A DNA stretch of 43,521 bases, from assembly GCA_017512465.1 (NCBI GenBank), contig JAFWGH010000173.1:1-43521 (forward strand). Direction: 5' to 3'. Shown in pieces: positions 24,123-32,187 of this stretch (the first letter of the stretch is position 1; each line of letters begins with the position of its first letter). This stretch comes from Clostridia bacterium. Lineage in GTDB: Bacteria; Bacillota; Clostridia; Oscillospirales; Acutalibacteraceae. A program made the translations under genes and the position numbers. The notes beneath the pieces were generated by a model, which searched no databases, was not told the DNA's origin, and was given only the letters and a program-made list of their open reading frames with translations.

Positions 24123-25004
24123 CTATACAATTTCAATAAAATTCTTAAATGTTTCCACAAAATATAACCCCGGCTCTAATTTTGAAAGGTCAACAGTAAA
24201 ATAACCGTTTTTTGTTTTTTGCGGCTCAATTTCAAACTTGCTATCATTCGGAACTTTATAAAATTCTATATCGGCATATAAAGTCGCTTCTTCCCATTGC
24301 GTTCCCTCATACCCTCCGAAAACAACCTCTTCATTTTTTTTGCAAATCAACAGCTTATGTGCAAGTATAACGGTTAAAGCTGATTGCGCAAAATCGTAAC
24401 AAGAATTTTTAATATAATTCTCCATCGGTTGACCATTGATTTCATCGATCGAAAGCTTGTGAACATCGGTATTTTCAGTATTTTGATGATTTACATATAC
24501 ATTATTACCAAAGTACCGTGGCACTTTGGTAATGGAATCTACTTCATCCTTCTCTACGTCACGAAAACTTAATGGAACTGTGTACTTTGGTTGAGAATCA
24601 ATTTTCCAGAAAGTAATGGATTTTTCAGATGTATAAATGGCTGCTGTATCATTTTGCCTAAGTTTGATAATCCTTTCATTTGCATTTTTTAAAATGATAT
24701 TAAACCATAAGTTATCTTCATCATAACCGGGCGGAATAATATACCCACCGTCTATTCTATCATAACAGGAGTCATAAATATATACATTTGCAGTATACTT
24801 GCCGTCTAACGGTGCCACACCATCTTCATTTAACTCAATATATTCAGGAGACTGTTCTTTTTGCTCTTGTGCGATTTCTTCAGCACTCGTTTCAACAGCG
24901 TTTTTGGTGTTGTTGTTTTGGCTTTTATTAATAGTACAAGCAGTAAAGTTAAAAACTATTGCAGCACACAAAAACACGCTAATAATATTCTTTATACTTC
25001 TCAT
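24123..25004 (-). CDS. Lipoprotein of unknown function
   Basis: 293 residues. Lipobox FTAC (Cys23) follows a hydrophobic signal, then an Asn/Glu/Gln-rich linker. The rest is soluble and beta-rich, beginning with LDGKYTANVYIYD; I recognise no family. The pattern of a DGxY-type strand start loosely recalls the two-domain lipoprotein at 4379-5194, but the similarity is too thin to claim. The gene is clearly more AT-rich than the B12 locus and abuts a transposase remnant at its 3' end, which together suggest acquisition by transfer. ATG at 25004 has AAAGGAAAA upstream. Confidence 0.75.
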   Translation of the reverse strand: MRSIKNIISVFLCAAIVFNFTACTINKSQNNNTKNAVETSAEEIAQEQKEQSPEYIELNEDGVAPLDGKYTANVYIYDSCYDRIDGGYIIPPGYDEDNLWFNIILKNANERIIKLRQNDTAAIYTSEKSITFWKIDSQPKYTVPLSFRDVEKDEVDSITKVPRYFGNNVYVNHQNTENTDVHKLSIDEINGQPMENYIKNSCYDFAQSALTVILAHKLLICKKNEEVVFGGYEGTQWEEATLYADIEFYKVPNDSKFEIEPQKTKNGYFTVDLSKLEPGLYFVETFKNFIEIV

Positions 25005-25110
25005 TTTTTCATTTTCCTTTCATTAAGTGTTTTTTTAAAATAACAATCTTCATAATGCCTTTTATTGCATTCTTAAATACAGCAGATGAATGCTTCTAAC
25101 AAATATTAGC

Positions 25111-25155
25111 AAAATAAAAAATGTTTGATTATATGCCAAGAGCATATAATCAAAC
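25111..25155 (-). terminator. Strong hairpin with T-run on the - strand
   Basis: GTTTGATTATATGC (25123-25136) pairs perfectly with GCATATAATCAAAC (25142-25155). Read on the - strand it is followed by ATTTTTTATTTT. It would stop transcripts arriving from the right before the lipoprotein gene at 24123-25004, so that gene would need its own promoter in about 25005-25110. A candidate there (TTGTTA, 17 bases, TATTTA) is weak. The whole stretch 25005-25714 has no intact gene: it holds this hairpin, repeats, a gene fragment and two further terminators. Confidence 0.65.
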
Positions 25156-25168
25156 GAAAAACAAGTAC

Positions 25169-25184
25169 CGGTCCCTTGATTGAT
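25169..25184. repeat. Left copy of a REP-like motif flanking the alcohol dehydrogenase fragment
   Basis: CGGTCCCTTGATTGAT at 25169-25184 matches CGGTTCCTTGATTGAT at 25597-25612 with one mismatch. The pair brackets the truncated gene copy at 25349-25582. Motifs with GGGACGGTTCCTTGATT-type palindromes are widespread repeats in Clostridia and are often linked to Y1-type (RAYT) transposases; that link is background knowledge applied by resemblance. Confidence 0.6.
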
Positions 25185-25214
25185 AAGCATACTACCGTGA
25201 AGAAGGTTGTTGCG

Positions 25215-25248
25215 AAAAAAGACTGACTAAGCAAGGCTTAACCAGTCT
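25215..25248 (-). terminator. Hairpin with T-run on the - strand, downstream of the gene fragment
   Basis: AGACTG (25220-25225) pairs with CAGTCT (25243-25248) and the inner TAAGC with GCTTA, with mismatches between. On the - strand the stem is followed by TTTTTT. It lies where the terminator of a gene ending at 25349 should be and may be what remains of the original terminator of the truncated dehydrogenase copy. Confidence 0.6.
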
Positions 25249-25348
25249 TTAAAATGATTATCAAATAATTATGTTGTTCGTTTTAAAACTAAACTGCCGG
25301 TGTCGCACAGCGACACGGTAGATTGGCGGCTACATTCGAGATTTGTGT

Positions 25349-25582
25349 TTACCACAAATCAATATAGATTTTCATAATATCTTCTTTAGTCGGTGTGCGG
25401 GGATTGGTGGCGGTACAGGAATCCTCCATTGCCGCCTCCGCCATTTCGGGAATTGCCGCAAAGTATTCTTCTCGCGAGCATACATTCATCGTGGAAACAC
25501 ACAGCGGCATATCCATTTCTTTCATCATAAATTCCACCCAGTTGACCAGTGCTCTGACAGTGGTGATGGTGTTGAAATTCTG
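25349..25582 (-). pseudogene. Truncated 3' copy of an iron-containing alcohol dehydrogenase gene
   Basis: These 234 bases match 28580-28813, the last 77 codons plus stop of the intact dehydrogenase gene. There are 13 differences by my count, and all are silent: the 77 residues (QNFNTITTV onward to KIYIDLW) are identical. The match ends abruptly at 25582, where the REP-like palindrome begins. The catalytic iron-binding part is absent, so the copy cannot work as an enzyme. An ATG at 25588 opens a 79-codon frame across the junction but has no good ribosome site. The silent-only divergence implies the copy was part of a functional gene until recently. Confidence 0.9.
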
Positions 25583-25583
25583 G

Positions 25584-25612
25584 ATCAATCAGGGGACGGT
25601 TCCTTGATTGAT
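25584..25612. repeat. Right copy of the REP-like motif, palindromic
   Basis: ATCAATCAGGGGA (25584-25596) can pair with TTCCTTGATTGAT (25600-25612), allowing two G-T pairs, around a 3-base loop. It begins exactly one base after the end of homology to the intact dehydrogenase gene, so it marks the truncation point. Confidence 0.65.
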
Positions 25613-25655
25613 ATGAATTAAAACGCAAAAACTATTATTTTTGAGAAAAAACAAA

Positions 25656-25691
25656 CAGCGGCACACGCTCCTTTTTGAGTGTGTGCCGCTG
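25656..25691 (-). terminator. Intrinsic terminator of the CotH-domain gene (bidirectional)
   Basis: CAGCGGCACACGCTC (25656-25670) pairs with GAGTGTGTGCCGCTG (25677-25691, one G-T pair), a 15-bp stem with a T/A-rich loop. T-runs flank it on both strands (TTTGTTTTTT on the - strand). It lies 23 bases after the stop codon of the gene at 25715. Confidence 0.88.
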
Positions 25692-25714
25692 TTGCTTTTT
25701 ATACTTTCTTTTAT

Positions 25715-28231
25715 TTACTGCTTTTTCCTTTTTCGCAGGCTTAGTGCTGCCGCAGCGACTGCCGCTGTCATCACGCCTGCCGCGGCAAATACCGCAATGG
25801 TTTCCCCGGTTTGCGGGGTAAGTAAGGCAGGCTGCTCGGCTTGTGTTTCGGCTTGTGCGGCAGGCTGCTCCTCACCGCGCGGCGGGAGAGTAACGCTGTT
25901 TTTTTCGGCTATCGGCTGTTGCCCTGCGGCATCGGCGAAGTATTCGCCGCACTGTGTGCAAACCCAATATTCCCGATTGCCGGGAGCGGTGGCAGTAGGT
26001 TCCACCGCCGCGATATGCTTGAGCGTATGCTCCACAATGACCTCGCAGGTGGCGCTTTTGCGGTTTGCGTCATCATCATCCCACTGTTCGCCGGTGTACA
26101 CGGTGACGGTGGTCTTGCCGCATTTTACACCGGTTACGACACCGACCTCCTCATCCACGGTTGCCACATCCTCATCTGCCGAGGAGAAGTAGTAGTGTAT
26201 TTCCAGCGGTGTATCCTTCGGCTGCGGGGAAACCTGCAGCTGCTCACTTTGTCCCGCTTTCAGGCGCAGGGTTGCCGGGTTTATCTGTATGGCGCTGATT
26301 TCCTGCAGCGGCGTCGCCTCTGCATCATACACATGCAGCTTGTAAGCATTGCTCACCCCGTTTTGCAAGCGCAAGGTGATGGTGGTTTCGCCCACGGCTT
26401 TCGGGAGAACCGCCCCATCTGCACTGACTGTGGCAACAGACTCATCCGAGGAAGTCCACTCCATATTGCCGGGAAGCGCATCTGCGGGAAAAATCTTGTA
26501 AGAATTGGTCGCTATCTCATCGCCTAAGGCTCTCCAATCCTCATAGTGGTGGAAGTAAACGGCTGTGGCAGGTATGATTTCGCTCTCCTCCAGATACTGC
26601 GCGACAAAGACCGTATCTCCTGCGATATGGTAATCATCGAGCGGCGCTTCGGAGGTTTTTTCCTGCCAGCCGTTAAAGTAGCGGTGCTCCGCAAGCGGCG
26701 CCTGCGGCACTTCGCTTACAGTGGAACCGATGCGCAGCCTTTGGGTGGCGCACACTTCACCGTTCGCTTCAAAAGTGACGAGCGCATACACATTATCAAT
26801 CTCATCCAAATGTGCGTTAATCCATGTGCGGCGCGCTTCAATCCACTCGCGCATTTCTTCCATGCATTGTTCAAATTCAATAGGCTCGCCCTCTTCGCCG
26901 AGCGGCACAATCACATTGTCGCGGTTATCCTGCCAACTTGCGCGCATTTGCACTTTGTATTGGTCAAGTTTGCCGCCGGGCTGAGTGATTTCGGCTAACT
27001 TTGCATTCATGCCGTTTGCCGGGTCAAGCCAGCGCTCTTTGAGCAGTGCAACAAACTGCGGGTCCTTCTCGCGCAGCCGGTCAAACCAATTCATTTGTGT
27101 GTTATTAAAGCCTTTTTTAGAGGGAAAGCCATCGGTCTCTTTCACATACCAGGCAGCATCAAAATCCCACAGCGGTCCCCACTGCAGTTTGCCGCCGCGA
27201 TCCTTCATCAGGTAGGTGCTGTCGGTCACATAGGCATCCGTATTGGCGCTAAACTCCTGCACCCACCAATAATCGGCAGCGGAAAGCATATCCATTTTTT
27301 CGGCTATCGCTTCGTGCCAAGCGGTGTCGGTTTGCGCGGTATTCATAATTAAATCATCTAAGCTGTTCACATAGTTTTGCAGGTAGCTGCGCTGCTTTTG
27401 CTGCCCGGCAGTCAAATCCTCGCTTGTAAATTCCGGCGTGTGGTGAATAAAGGTGTTGCCGGAGGGCGTGGTGAAGCGATTGCTTTGCGGCTCATCTCCA
27501 TTTTGCCCCTGCGCATACATGGAGAACAAATATCCGCCGGTAATGTTTGGGTTGACTTCCGGGTTTTCTTCGGTAACCTTTTTGCCGAGTTTTTGAATTT
27601 CCACACGGTTATCGCCTACTGCGGTCAGTTCGCTCAAGTAATAGCTGCCTAAATACTTTGTGCCGAAGGAACTGCCTTGCATCACCACATCTACCGGGAT
27701 GAGGCGCGGGGTATAGGGAATGCCGATTTGCTCGCCCAGCCAATAAGTTATGCGGTTTTTGAGTAAGGTATCATCCATACTGTTGGCAATCAAGCCCCAC
27801 TCGGTATTTGCCCCCATACCGAAGAAATCAACCGGCTCATTAAACTCGATTTTGTAGGGCTTTTTGGCAAACATTTCCCAGGTGGAATTGCCCCTGCCGC
27901 GGATATATTTCAGCGGCACGGAACCTGCCGGCACGGCGGCAGAACCGTATTCACTCTCAAACCCTTCCGGCACGGAAATGCGTACCGCGCCCACGCATCT
28001 GACCGAGTGGTCGGGGCTGGCGTTCATTTGCGCAATGGTGCCGTATGTGTGCTTTTGGTCGCTTTGGGCTGCGGCTTGAATGGCAGCATCGCTTTCATCC
28101 ACCTCAATGACCACCAGCGGGAGTCCGTTAGGCGGTGAATCGGGTGCTTGTGCCGCAGCGGTAAACGGCACGGCACAGAATGAACCCGCTGCCAATAGCA
28201 GCGCTAACAAAATTGCAGTGAATTTTTTCAT
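25715..28231 (-). CDS. Surface CotH-kinase-domain protein with Ig-like repeats and TPQTG anchor
   Basis: 838 residues, secreted and wall-anchored. Signal peptide 1-27. A CotH kinase-like domain spans about 105-440, with KYIRGRGNSTW, KKPYKIEF, LIANSMDDTLLKNR and GPLWDFDAAW (DFD at 356-358); CotH of spores is an atypical protein kinase. Then come an InlB-type repeat (about 484-548), two Big-2-like domains (about 550-635 and 645-733) and a short module with VCTQCGEYF (757-765). The C-terminus has TPQTGE at 805-810, a hydrophobic stretch and RKRKK, the layout of a sortase substrate with a variant motif. ATG at 28231 has AGGAG 7 bases upstream; an upstream in-frame start would precede the signal peptide. 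Its own promoter and terminator are visible. Confidence 0.92.
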   Translation of the reverse strand: MKKFTAILLALLLAAGSFCAVPFTAAAQAPDSPPNGLPLVVIEVDESDAAIQAAAQSDQKHTYGTIAQMNASPDHSVRCVGAVRISVPEGFESEYGSAAVPAGSVPLKYIRGRGNSTWEMFAKKPYKIEFNEPVDFFGMGANTEWGLIANSMDDTLLKNRITYWLGEQIGIPYTPRLIPVDVVMQGSSFGTKYLGSYYLSELTAVGDNRVEIQKLGKKVTEENPEVNPNITGGYLFSMYAQGQNGDEPQSNRFTTPSGNTFIHHTPEFTSEDLTAGQQKQRSYLQNYVNSLDDLIMNTAQTDTAWHEAIAEKMDMLSAADYWWVQEFSANTDAYVTDSTYLMKDRGGKLQWGPLWDFDAAWYVKETDGFPSKKGFNNTQMNWFDRLREKDPQFVALLKERWLDPANGMNAKLAEITQPGGKLDQYKVQMRASWQDNRDNVIVPLGEEGEPIEFEQCMEEMREWIEARRTWINAHLDEIDNVYALVTFEANGEVCATQRLRIGSTVSEVPQAPLAEHRYFNGWQEKTSEAPLDDYHIAGDTVFVAQYLEESEIIPATAVYFHHYEDWRALGDEIATNSYKIFPADALPGNMEWTSSDESVATVSADGAVLPKAVGETTITLRLQNGVSNAYKLHVYDAEATPLQEISAIQINPATLRLKAGQSEQLQVSPQPKDTPLEIHYYFSSADEDVATVDEEVGVVTGVKCGKTTVTVYTGEQWDDDDANRKSATCEVIVEHTLKHIAAVEPTATAPGNREYWVCTQCGEYFADAAGQQPIAEKNSVTLPPRGEEQPAAQAETQAEQPALLTPQTGETIAVFAAAGVMTAAVAAAALSLRKRKKQ

Positions 28232-28265
28232 AACCCTACTCCTATATGAAAGTGTCCTTGTTTTT

Positions 28266-28294
28266 ATCATAGCACAAACGGTGCGGCTTGTAAA
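28266..28294 (-). promoter_or_regulatory. Sigma-A-type promoter of the CotH-domain gene
   Basis: On the - strand, TTTACA (28289-28294) and TATGAT (28266-28271) are 17 bases apart, about 35 bases before the start codon. The stretch 28295-28501 upstream of it holds no gene, only the dispersed repeat noted separately and a GAAGC/GCTTC hairpin. Confidence 0.7.
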
Positions 28295-28442
28295 TCGGGA
28301 GAGGCAATTTATAGTGTATAAGGGAATAAGACACAAAAGTTCGCTATGCGAACAATGAATACATGTTCTCAAAGTTGAGGAGGGACAGCAGTGACTTTGC
28401 CGCTGAATGATGTTTTCCTGTCGGCAAGAGATATCGCTTTGC

Positions 28443-28468
28443 TAATGATGTCGCTAACGCTAATGAAG
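28443..28468. repeat. Second copy of the 26-base dispersed repeat
   Basis: Matches 9904-9929 in the cobalamin locus with one mismatch (C for T at the central position). Both copies are intergenic and in the same orientation relative to the window. Confidence 0.75.
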
Positions 28469-28501
28469 CTTTGGCTTCACAAAAGAATGAATCAGGCAAA
28501 G

Positions 28502-28526
28502 AAAAAATCCGCACAATCGTGCGGAT
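28502..28526 (-). terminator. Intrinsic terminator of the alcohol dehydrogenase gene
   Basis: ATCCGCAC (28507-28514) pairs with GTGCGGAT (28519-28526). On the - strand the stem is followed by six T. It lies about 55 bases past the stop codon of the dehydrogenase. Confidence 0.85.
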
Positions 28527-28579
28527 AAAAATCAGGTTATATTAAGGTACTTATGCCGAAATCATTTCCTCTTTGCGCA

Positions 28580-29728
28580 TTACCACAAATCAATATAAAT
28601 TTTCATAATATCCTCTTTGGTCGGCGTGCGCGGATTGGTGGCGGTGCAGGAGTCCTCCATCGCCGCTTCCGCCATTTCGGGAATTGCCGCAAAGTATTCT
28701 TCACGAGAGCACACATTCATCGTGGAAACACACAGCGGCATATCCATTTCTTTCATCATAAATTCCACCCAGTTGACCAGTGCTCTGACAGTGGTGATGG
28801 TGTTAAAATTCTGCAATCCGAGCAGTCTTGCCAGCGTGGCATATTTGCGCACCTGGTTCGGATACTCCGCTTTTGATTTAGAGTGCTTATTGATATCGCT
28901 GTTAAACTGAATGACCAGCGGTAAGAGCATGGCGTTTGCCCTGCCGTGCGGAATGTGGAATTTTGCGCCCAACTGATGCGCCATGCCGTGGTTTAAGCCT
29001 AAGGAGGCATGGTTAAATGCAATACCGGCAAGGCAGGAGGCATTCATCATTTTGCGGCGCGCATGGGTATCATTATTATCCAGATAACTTCTGAGCAGGA
29101 AGGAGCCGACAATTTCCACCGCTTTTTCCGCCAGTGCTGCCGAAAACTCATCGTTTTCCGTGCTCACATATGCCTCAATCGCGTGCGTGAGCACATCCAT
29201 GCCGGTATCGGCGGTAATGCCGGGGGGAACGGTTTTGACCAAATCCACATCCAAAATCGCTTCATCCGGCAAAATCGAATCATCCACAAGCGGAATCTTT
29301 GTGCCGTGTTCGGGGTCGGAAACAACCGAAAAGGCAGTCACTTCGCTGCCGGTGCCGCTTGTGGTCGGGATGGCAATTAAGCGGATGTGTGCTTCGTGTC
29401 CGGGCATTTTTGCCACAACCTCGCGCATGGCTTTTGCCGAATCAATCGCAGAGCCGCCGCCGATGGTAACAATGGTATCCGCACCGCTTTCCACAAGTGC
29501 TTTTACACCAACGGAAATTTTGGTAATAGGCGGGTCGGGCACAACATCGGAAAAAATGTCATACTTTTTTTCTGCACGCTCTAAGCGGGAGGTGACATGG
29601 TCAATCAACCCGCTTTTGATGACAAAGGGGTCCGCCACCACGAGGATTTTATTACTTTCAAGTGTTTCAAGCCTGTCGAGCGCGCTTTCACCGAAATTGA
29701 TTTTTGTTTTGATATCAAATGTTTTCAT
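28580..29728 (-). CDS. Iron-containing (group III) alcohol dehydrogenase
   Basis: 382 residues, the standard size. The NAD-binding GGGSAIDSAKA and IPTTSGTGSEVT are family hallmarks. The iron ligands are present: Asp178 and His182 in GMDVLTHAIEAY, His247 in LNHGMAH and His261 in IPHGRANA. The enzyme reduces short-chain aldehydes or oxidises alcohols with NAD(P)H; the substrate is not clear. Relatives act in B12-dependent ethanolamine or propanediol use, but no such genes are here. It has its own promoter and terminator. Its last 234 bases are repeated at 25349-25582. Confidence 0.94.
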   Translation of the reverse strand: MKTFDIKTKINFGESALDRLETLESNKILVVADPFVIKSGLIDHVTSRLERAEKKYDIFSDVVPDPPITKISVGVKALVESGADTIVTIGGGSAIDSAKAMREVVAKMPGHEAHIRLIAIPTTSGTGSEVTAFSVVSDPEHGTKIPLVDDSILPDEAILDVDLVKTVPPGITADTGMDVLTHAIEAYVSTENDEFSAALAEKAVEIVGSFLLRSYLDNNDTHARRKMMNASCLAGIAFNHASLGLNHGMAHQLGAKFHIPHGRANAMLLPLVIQFNSDINKHSKSKAEYPNQVRKYATLARLLGLQNFNTITTVRALVNWVEFMMKEMDMPLCVSTMNVCSREEYFAAIPEMAEAAMEDSCTATNPRTPTKEDIMKIYIDLW

Positions 29729-29771
29729 GTATGTACATTCCTGTTACAAGATATTGATTAGTATTAATATT

Positions 29772-29800
29772 ATTATACTATATATATTGTTCTTTTTCAA
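29772..29800 (-). promoter_or_regulatory. Sigma-A promoter of the alcohol dehydrogenase gene
   Basis: On the - strand, TTGAAA (29795-29800) and TATAAT (29772-29777) are 17 bases apart, about 43 bases before the start codon. The region is very AT-rich, as expected of a strong promoter. Confidence 0.85.
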
Positions 29801-29824
29801 TATCTATTCGCAAATCGGAATAGA

Positions 29825-29864
29825 AAAATGAGGTGAAAACCGTGAAAAAGGTCCACCTCATTTT
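29825..29864 (-). terminator. Intrinsic terminator after the small lipoprotein gene (bidirectional)
   Basis: TGAGGTG (29829-29835) pairs with CACCTCA (29854-29860), extended by A/T pairs on both sides. T-runs follow on each strand. It separates the small lipoprotein gene from the dehydrogenase promoter. Confidence 0.75.
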
Positions 29865-29870
29865 TTTCAT

Positions 29871-30146
29871 TTAGTTTTTTGTGCTTTCCGTTTTTGTCGT
29901 TTTATCTGTCTTTTCGGCATCTCTTTTTGCCGTATCGTCTTTCACATCATCACTAATATCGGTAATTACCTCGGAAACATCTTCGCTGATATCCGTTACC
30001 TTTTCACTGACATTTTGGCTCATGTCGGTTGTCTGCCTAAGCGTTTGGTCGCTGGTGGTTGTCGTGTCCGAAGTATCCTTCGAACAGGCGCTCAAAGCGG
30101 TGGCGACAACGAAAACGGAACACAGAACAATGAGTATTTTCTTCAT
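29871..30146 (-). CDS. Small lipoprotein of unknown function
   Basis: 91 residues. Lipobox LSAC (Cys21) after a clear signal peptide. The mature part is low in complexity and rich in Ser, Thr, Asp and Lys, with a seven-residue-like repeat (VSEKVTDISEDVSEVITDISDDVKD) that could form an amphipathic helix. AAGGAG lies 9 bases before the ATG. No family recognised; short helical lipoproteins like this occur near sporulation genes, and ypeB is next door, but a role in spores is only a guess. Confidence 0.75.
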   Translation of the reverse strand: MKKILIVLCSVFVVATALSACSKDTSDTTTTSDQTLRQTTDMSQNVSEKVTDISEDVSEVITDISDDVKDDTAKRDAEKTDKTTKTESTKN

Positions 30147-30246
30147 GCTTTCACTCCTTTATGATTTCTTACAAGCTTCTTTCCCGTGGGAAAGCGGCGT
30201 GAGCCGTCATCAATAGTATTGCCGCAAAAATGCGGTTTATACCATT

Positions 30247-31593
30247 TTATTTTGTGAGCACACTGTTTTCACCGATTTGTAAAATCAATAAGTCCGCTTG
30301 CTTGCCGGTGGCGGCATCTATATAGACCAACAATTCGTTTCCTTCGGGACTCAGACAGCGAAATTCATAGCAGGCGATTTCCTTTTCCGCGGCATTGGGG
30401 ATGAGTGCTTTTTTAACACTTTTTATCTTTAAATACCGGCTGACACCTTTTTTCGCTTCTCCTTCACTCAATGTGAAGCGGATGCTTCGCTGCCGGTGGT
30501 GGGTGAGATAGGAGGCGGCATCAAACCCGCAAACCTTGCCGCTTTGCGTATCAACTTTAACTTTGATTAAATCGGTATAACAATTAATCTGTTTTTGTAT
30601 ATAGTGATAATTCATGATGAAGATACCGTTTGAGAGCTCATAATAATCGCATTTCATATTTTCATATCCCAGCGCTTTCAGGTATGCTTGCGCCGTATCA
30701 AAGCAGTGGGCGGCATCATAAGCGGATTTTTCGGGAGCCGTATCCACATTCAGCGTGACCGGCTTGCCGCCGTAGAGAGATATCTCCGCATAGGCATTAC
30801 CTTTTGTAAAGCAGTAGCAGGGAATATTTCCCTCTTTTGTAGTTGTATATTTTAAAACGCCCTTTTCATCCTTCAAAAAATTCTCGGCGATTTCGGTCGC
30901 TTTTTTTAAATCAATTTTTTGTGCATCTTTTAGCATCTGCGGCTCCGCCTTATTTATGGAATCGGAAAACGGGCCGTCATAAATCAGCTTCGGGGAATCG
31001 GATAAGTTTTTATTGAGCGATTTTAAGCTGTCGCTCGTTGAAGCAGCGGTAGCAATCGTTTTGGGAATCGCCAGTGAAAAATCGATACCGCCTGCAATAT
31101 TTTCGCCGGTATTTAAATAGATTTTTTGCAGCTTTTCCACCTCTGCGGCAAGCAAAGCTGTTTTTTTCTTAATGCTTAAAAAGGTATCGTGCGCCTGCTT
31201 ATCCAGCTTTTTGCCGGAAGCGATGCTTTTTTCACAAGAGCGGGCATATTCCGCAATTTTCGAGAGAAAGGCATAGCATTTTTCCATATTGAGCTCTGCA
31301 ATTGGCAGGGAAGAAAAGGCGTTTTTGGCTTCATAGGCATTCATCCAAACATCGGCACACATGCTGTTTTGGTCTGCGGCGCTTTCGGAATAAATGCCTT
31401 TGACAATTACATCGCCGATATCGTTGAGATACTCTCCGGCGGCGGCGAGGTTTTGTTGATACATCGCTTCGTTTTTTCTTTCATATTTTAGTGCTTTACT
31501 GACCGCTACGCCGCAAAAAACGGCGACTACGGCAATAGCTGCCGTGATAAAGACAATAATACGCGTGAGGCTTCTTTTGGATAACTTTTTCAT
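30247..31593 (-). CDS. ypeB: Spore germination protein YpeB
   Basis: 448 residues, the usual YpeB size. YpeB sits in the spore inner membrane and stabilises the cortex-lytic enzyme SleB. There is one membrane segment at about 11-33, then a helical region with the family-like NLAAAGEYLNDIG-type start, and C-terminal PepSY repeats (KKATEIAENFLKD near 230; VKVDTQSGKVCGFDAASYL; EGEAKKGVSRYLKI). sleB, normally adjacent, is not in the window. The gene shows the organism forms, or descends from, spore formers. No clear terminator follows; a CCGCA/TGCGG hairpin near 30220 has no T-run. Confidence 0.9.
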   Translation of the reverse strand: MKKLSKRSLTRIIVFITAAIAVVAVFCGVAVSKALKYERKNEAMYQQNLAAAGEYLNDIGDVIVKGIYSESAADQNSMCADVWMNAYEAKNAFSSLPIAELNMEKCYAFLSKIAEYARSCEKSIASGKKLDKQAHDTFLSIKKKTALLAAEVEKLQKIYLNTGENIAGGIDFSLAIPKTIATAASTSDSLKSLNKNLSDSPKLIYDGPFSDSINKAEPQMLKDAQKIDLKKATEIAENFLKDEKGVLKYTTTKEGNIPCYCFTKGNAYAEISLYGGKPVTLNVDTAPEKSAYDAAHCFDTAQAYLKALGYENMKCDYYELSNGIFIMNYHYIQKQINCYTDLIKVKVDTQSGKVCGFDAASYLTHHRQRSIRFTLSEGEAKKGVSRYLKIKSVKKALIPNAAEKEIACYEFRCLSPEGNELLVYIDAATGKQADLLILQIGENSVLTK

Positions 31594-31704
31594 ACAGACT
31601 CCTTCTTTTTGTTTGATTCAGTACTTATTTTTCACACAAAAGCGCTTTTTATGAATACAAAATCATTTTCAGGCATACATTATCAGTGATAGGAAGGTGA
31701 AAAT

Positions 31705-32187
31705 ATGTTTATTTATTCATTTAAAGCAAACAGGAAAGTAATCATTGGTGTGGGATTGGTGCTGCTCGCATTGCTTATATTGGCATTTGTCATACCGGGA
31801 CGAGCCAAGCAAAGCAATTCCGTGTTGGGCGTATCCTTAAAAGCGGAGAGTAATGAACAACGGCTTGCATTTATTCGCCATTTCGGTTATGATGTAATAA
31901 GTGAGCCTGTGGAAATAAAAGATATTGTCATTCCCGAGCAATTTAACGATACATATATCTCTTACAATGAAATACAGGTATCACAGGGATTTGATTTGAG
32001 CAAATACAAGGGCAAGTCTGCCAAAAGCTATTCTTACGCGGTAACGAACTATCCCGGCGTAAGCGATAGCGAAAAAACAGTGCGCGCCAATTTAATTGTA
32101 TATGATTCAAGAATAATAGCAGGAGATGTATGTTCCGTGAAGTTAGACGGATTTATGCATGCATTGAATTATGGAAAGACTGGATAA
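31705..32187 (+). CDS. DUF4830-type membrane-anchored protein
   Basis: 160 residues. One N-terminal membrane segment (about 11-31), then a soluble part that looks like the DUF4830 family: NEQRLAFIRHFGYDVISEPVEI, VIPEQFNDTYISYNEIQ, QGFDLSKYKGK and DVCSVKLDGFMH. Family function is unknown. GGAAGGTG lies just upstream of the ATG. It is divergent from ypeB, with 111 bases between the two starts, and overlaps the pseudouridine synthase gene by 17 bases. Confidence 0.82.
   Translation: MFIYSFKANRKVIIGVGLVLLALLILAFVIPGRAKQSNSVLGVSLKAESNEQRLAFIRHFGYDVISEPVEIKDIVIPEQFNDTYISYNEIQVSQGFDLSKYKGKSAKSYSYAVTNYPGVSDSEKTVRANLIVYDSRIIAGDVCSVKLDGFMHALNYGKTG

Noticed and set aside
25588..25588. ATG at 25588 as the start of a real 79-residue gene
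   Set aside because: The frame is the tail of the dehydrogenase preceded by two codons from the REP-like palindrome. It lacks the cofactor and iron sites and a ribosome site, so it is treated as a gene fragment.
31594..31704. Sigma-G-type promoter for ypeB or the divergent gene
   Set aside because: GTATG/CATAAAA-like and GAATA/CATTAT-like words are present, but their spacing (20 bases) does not fit the sigma-G consensus well.
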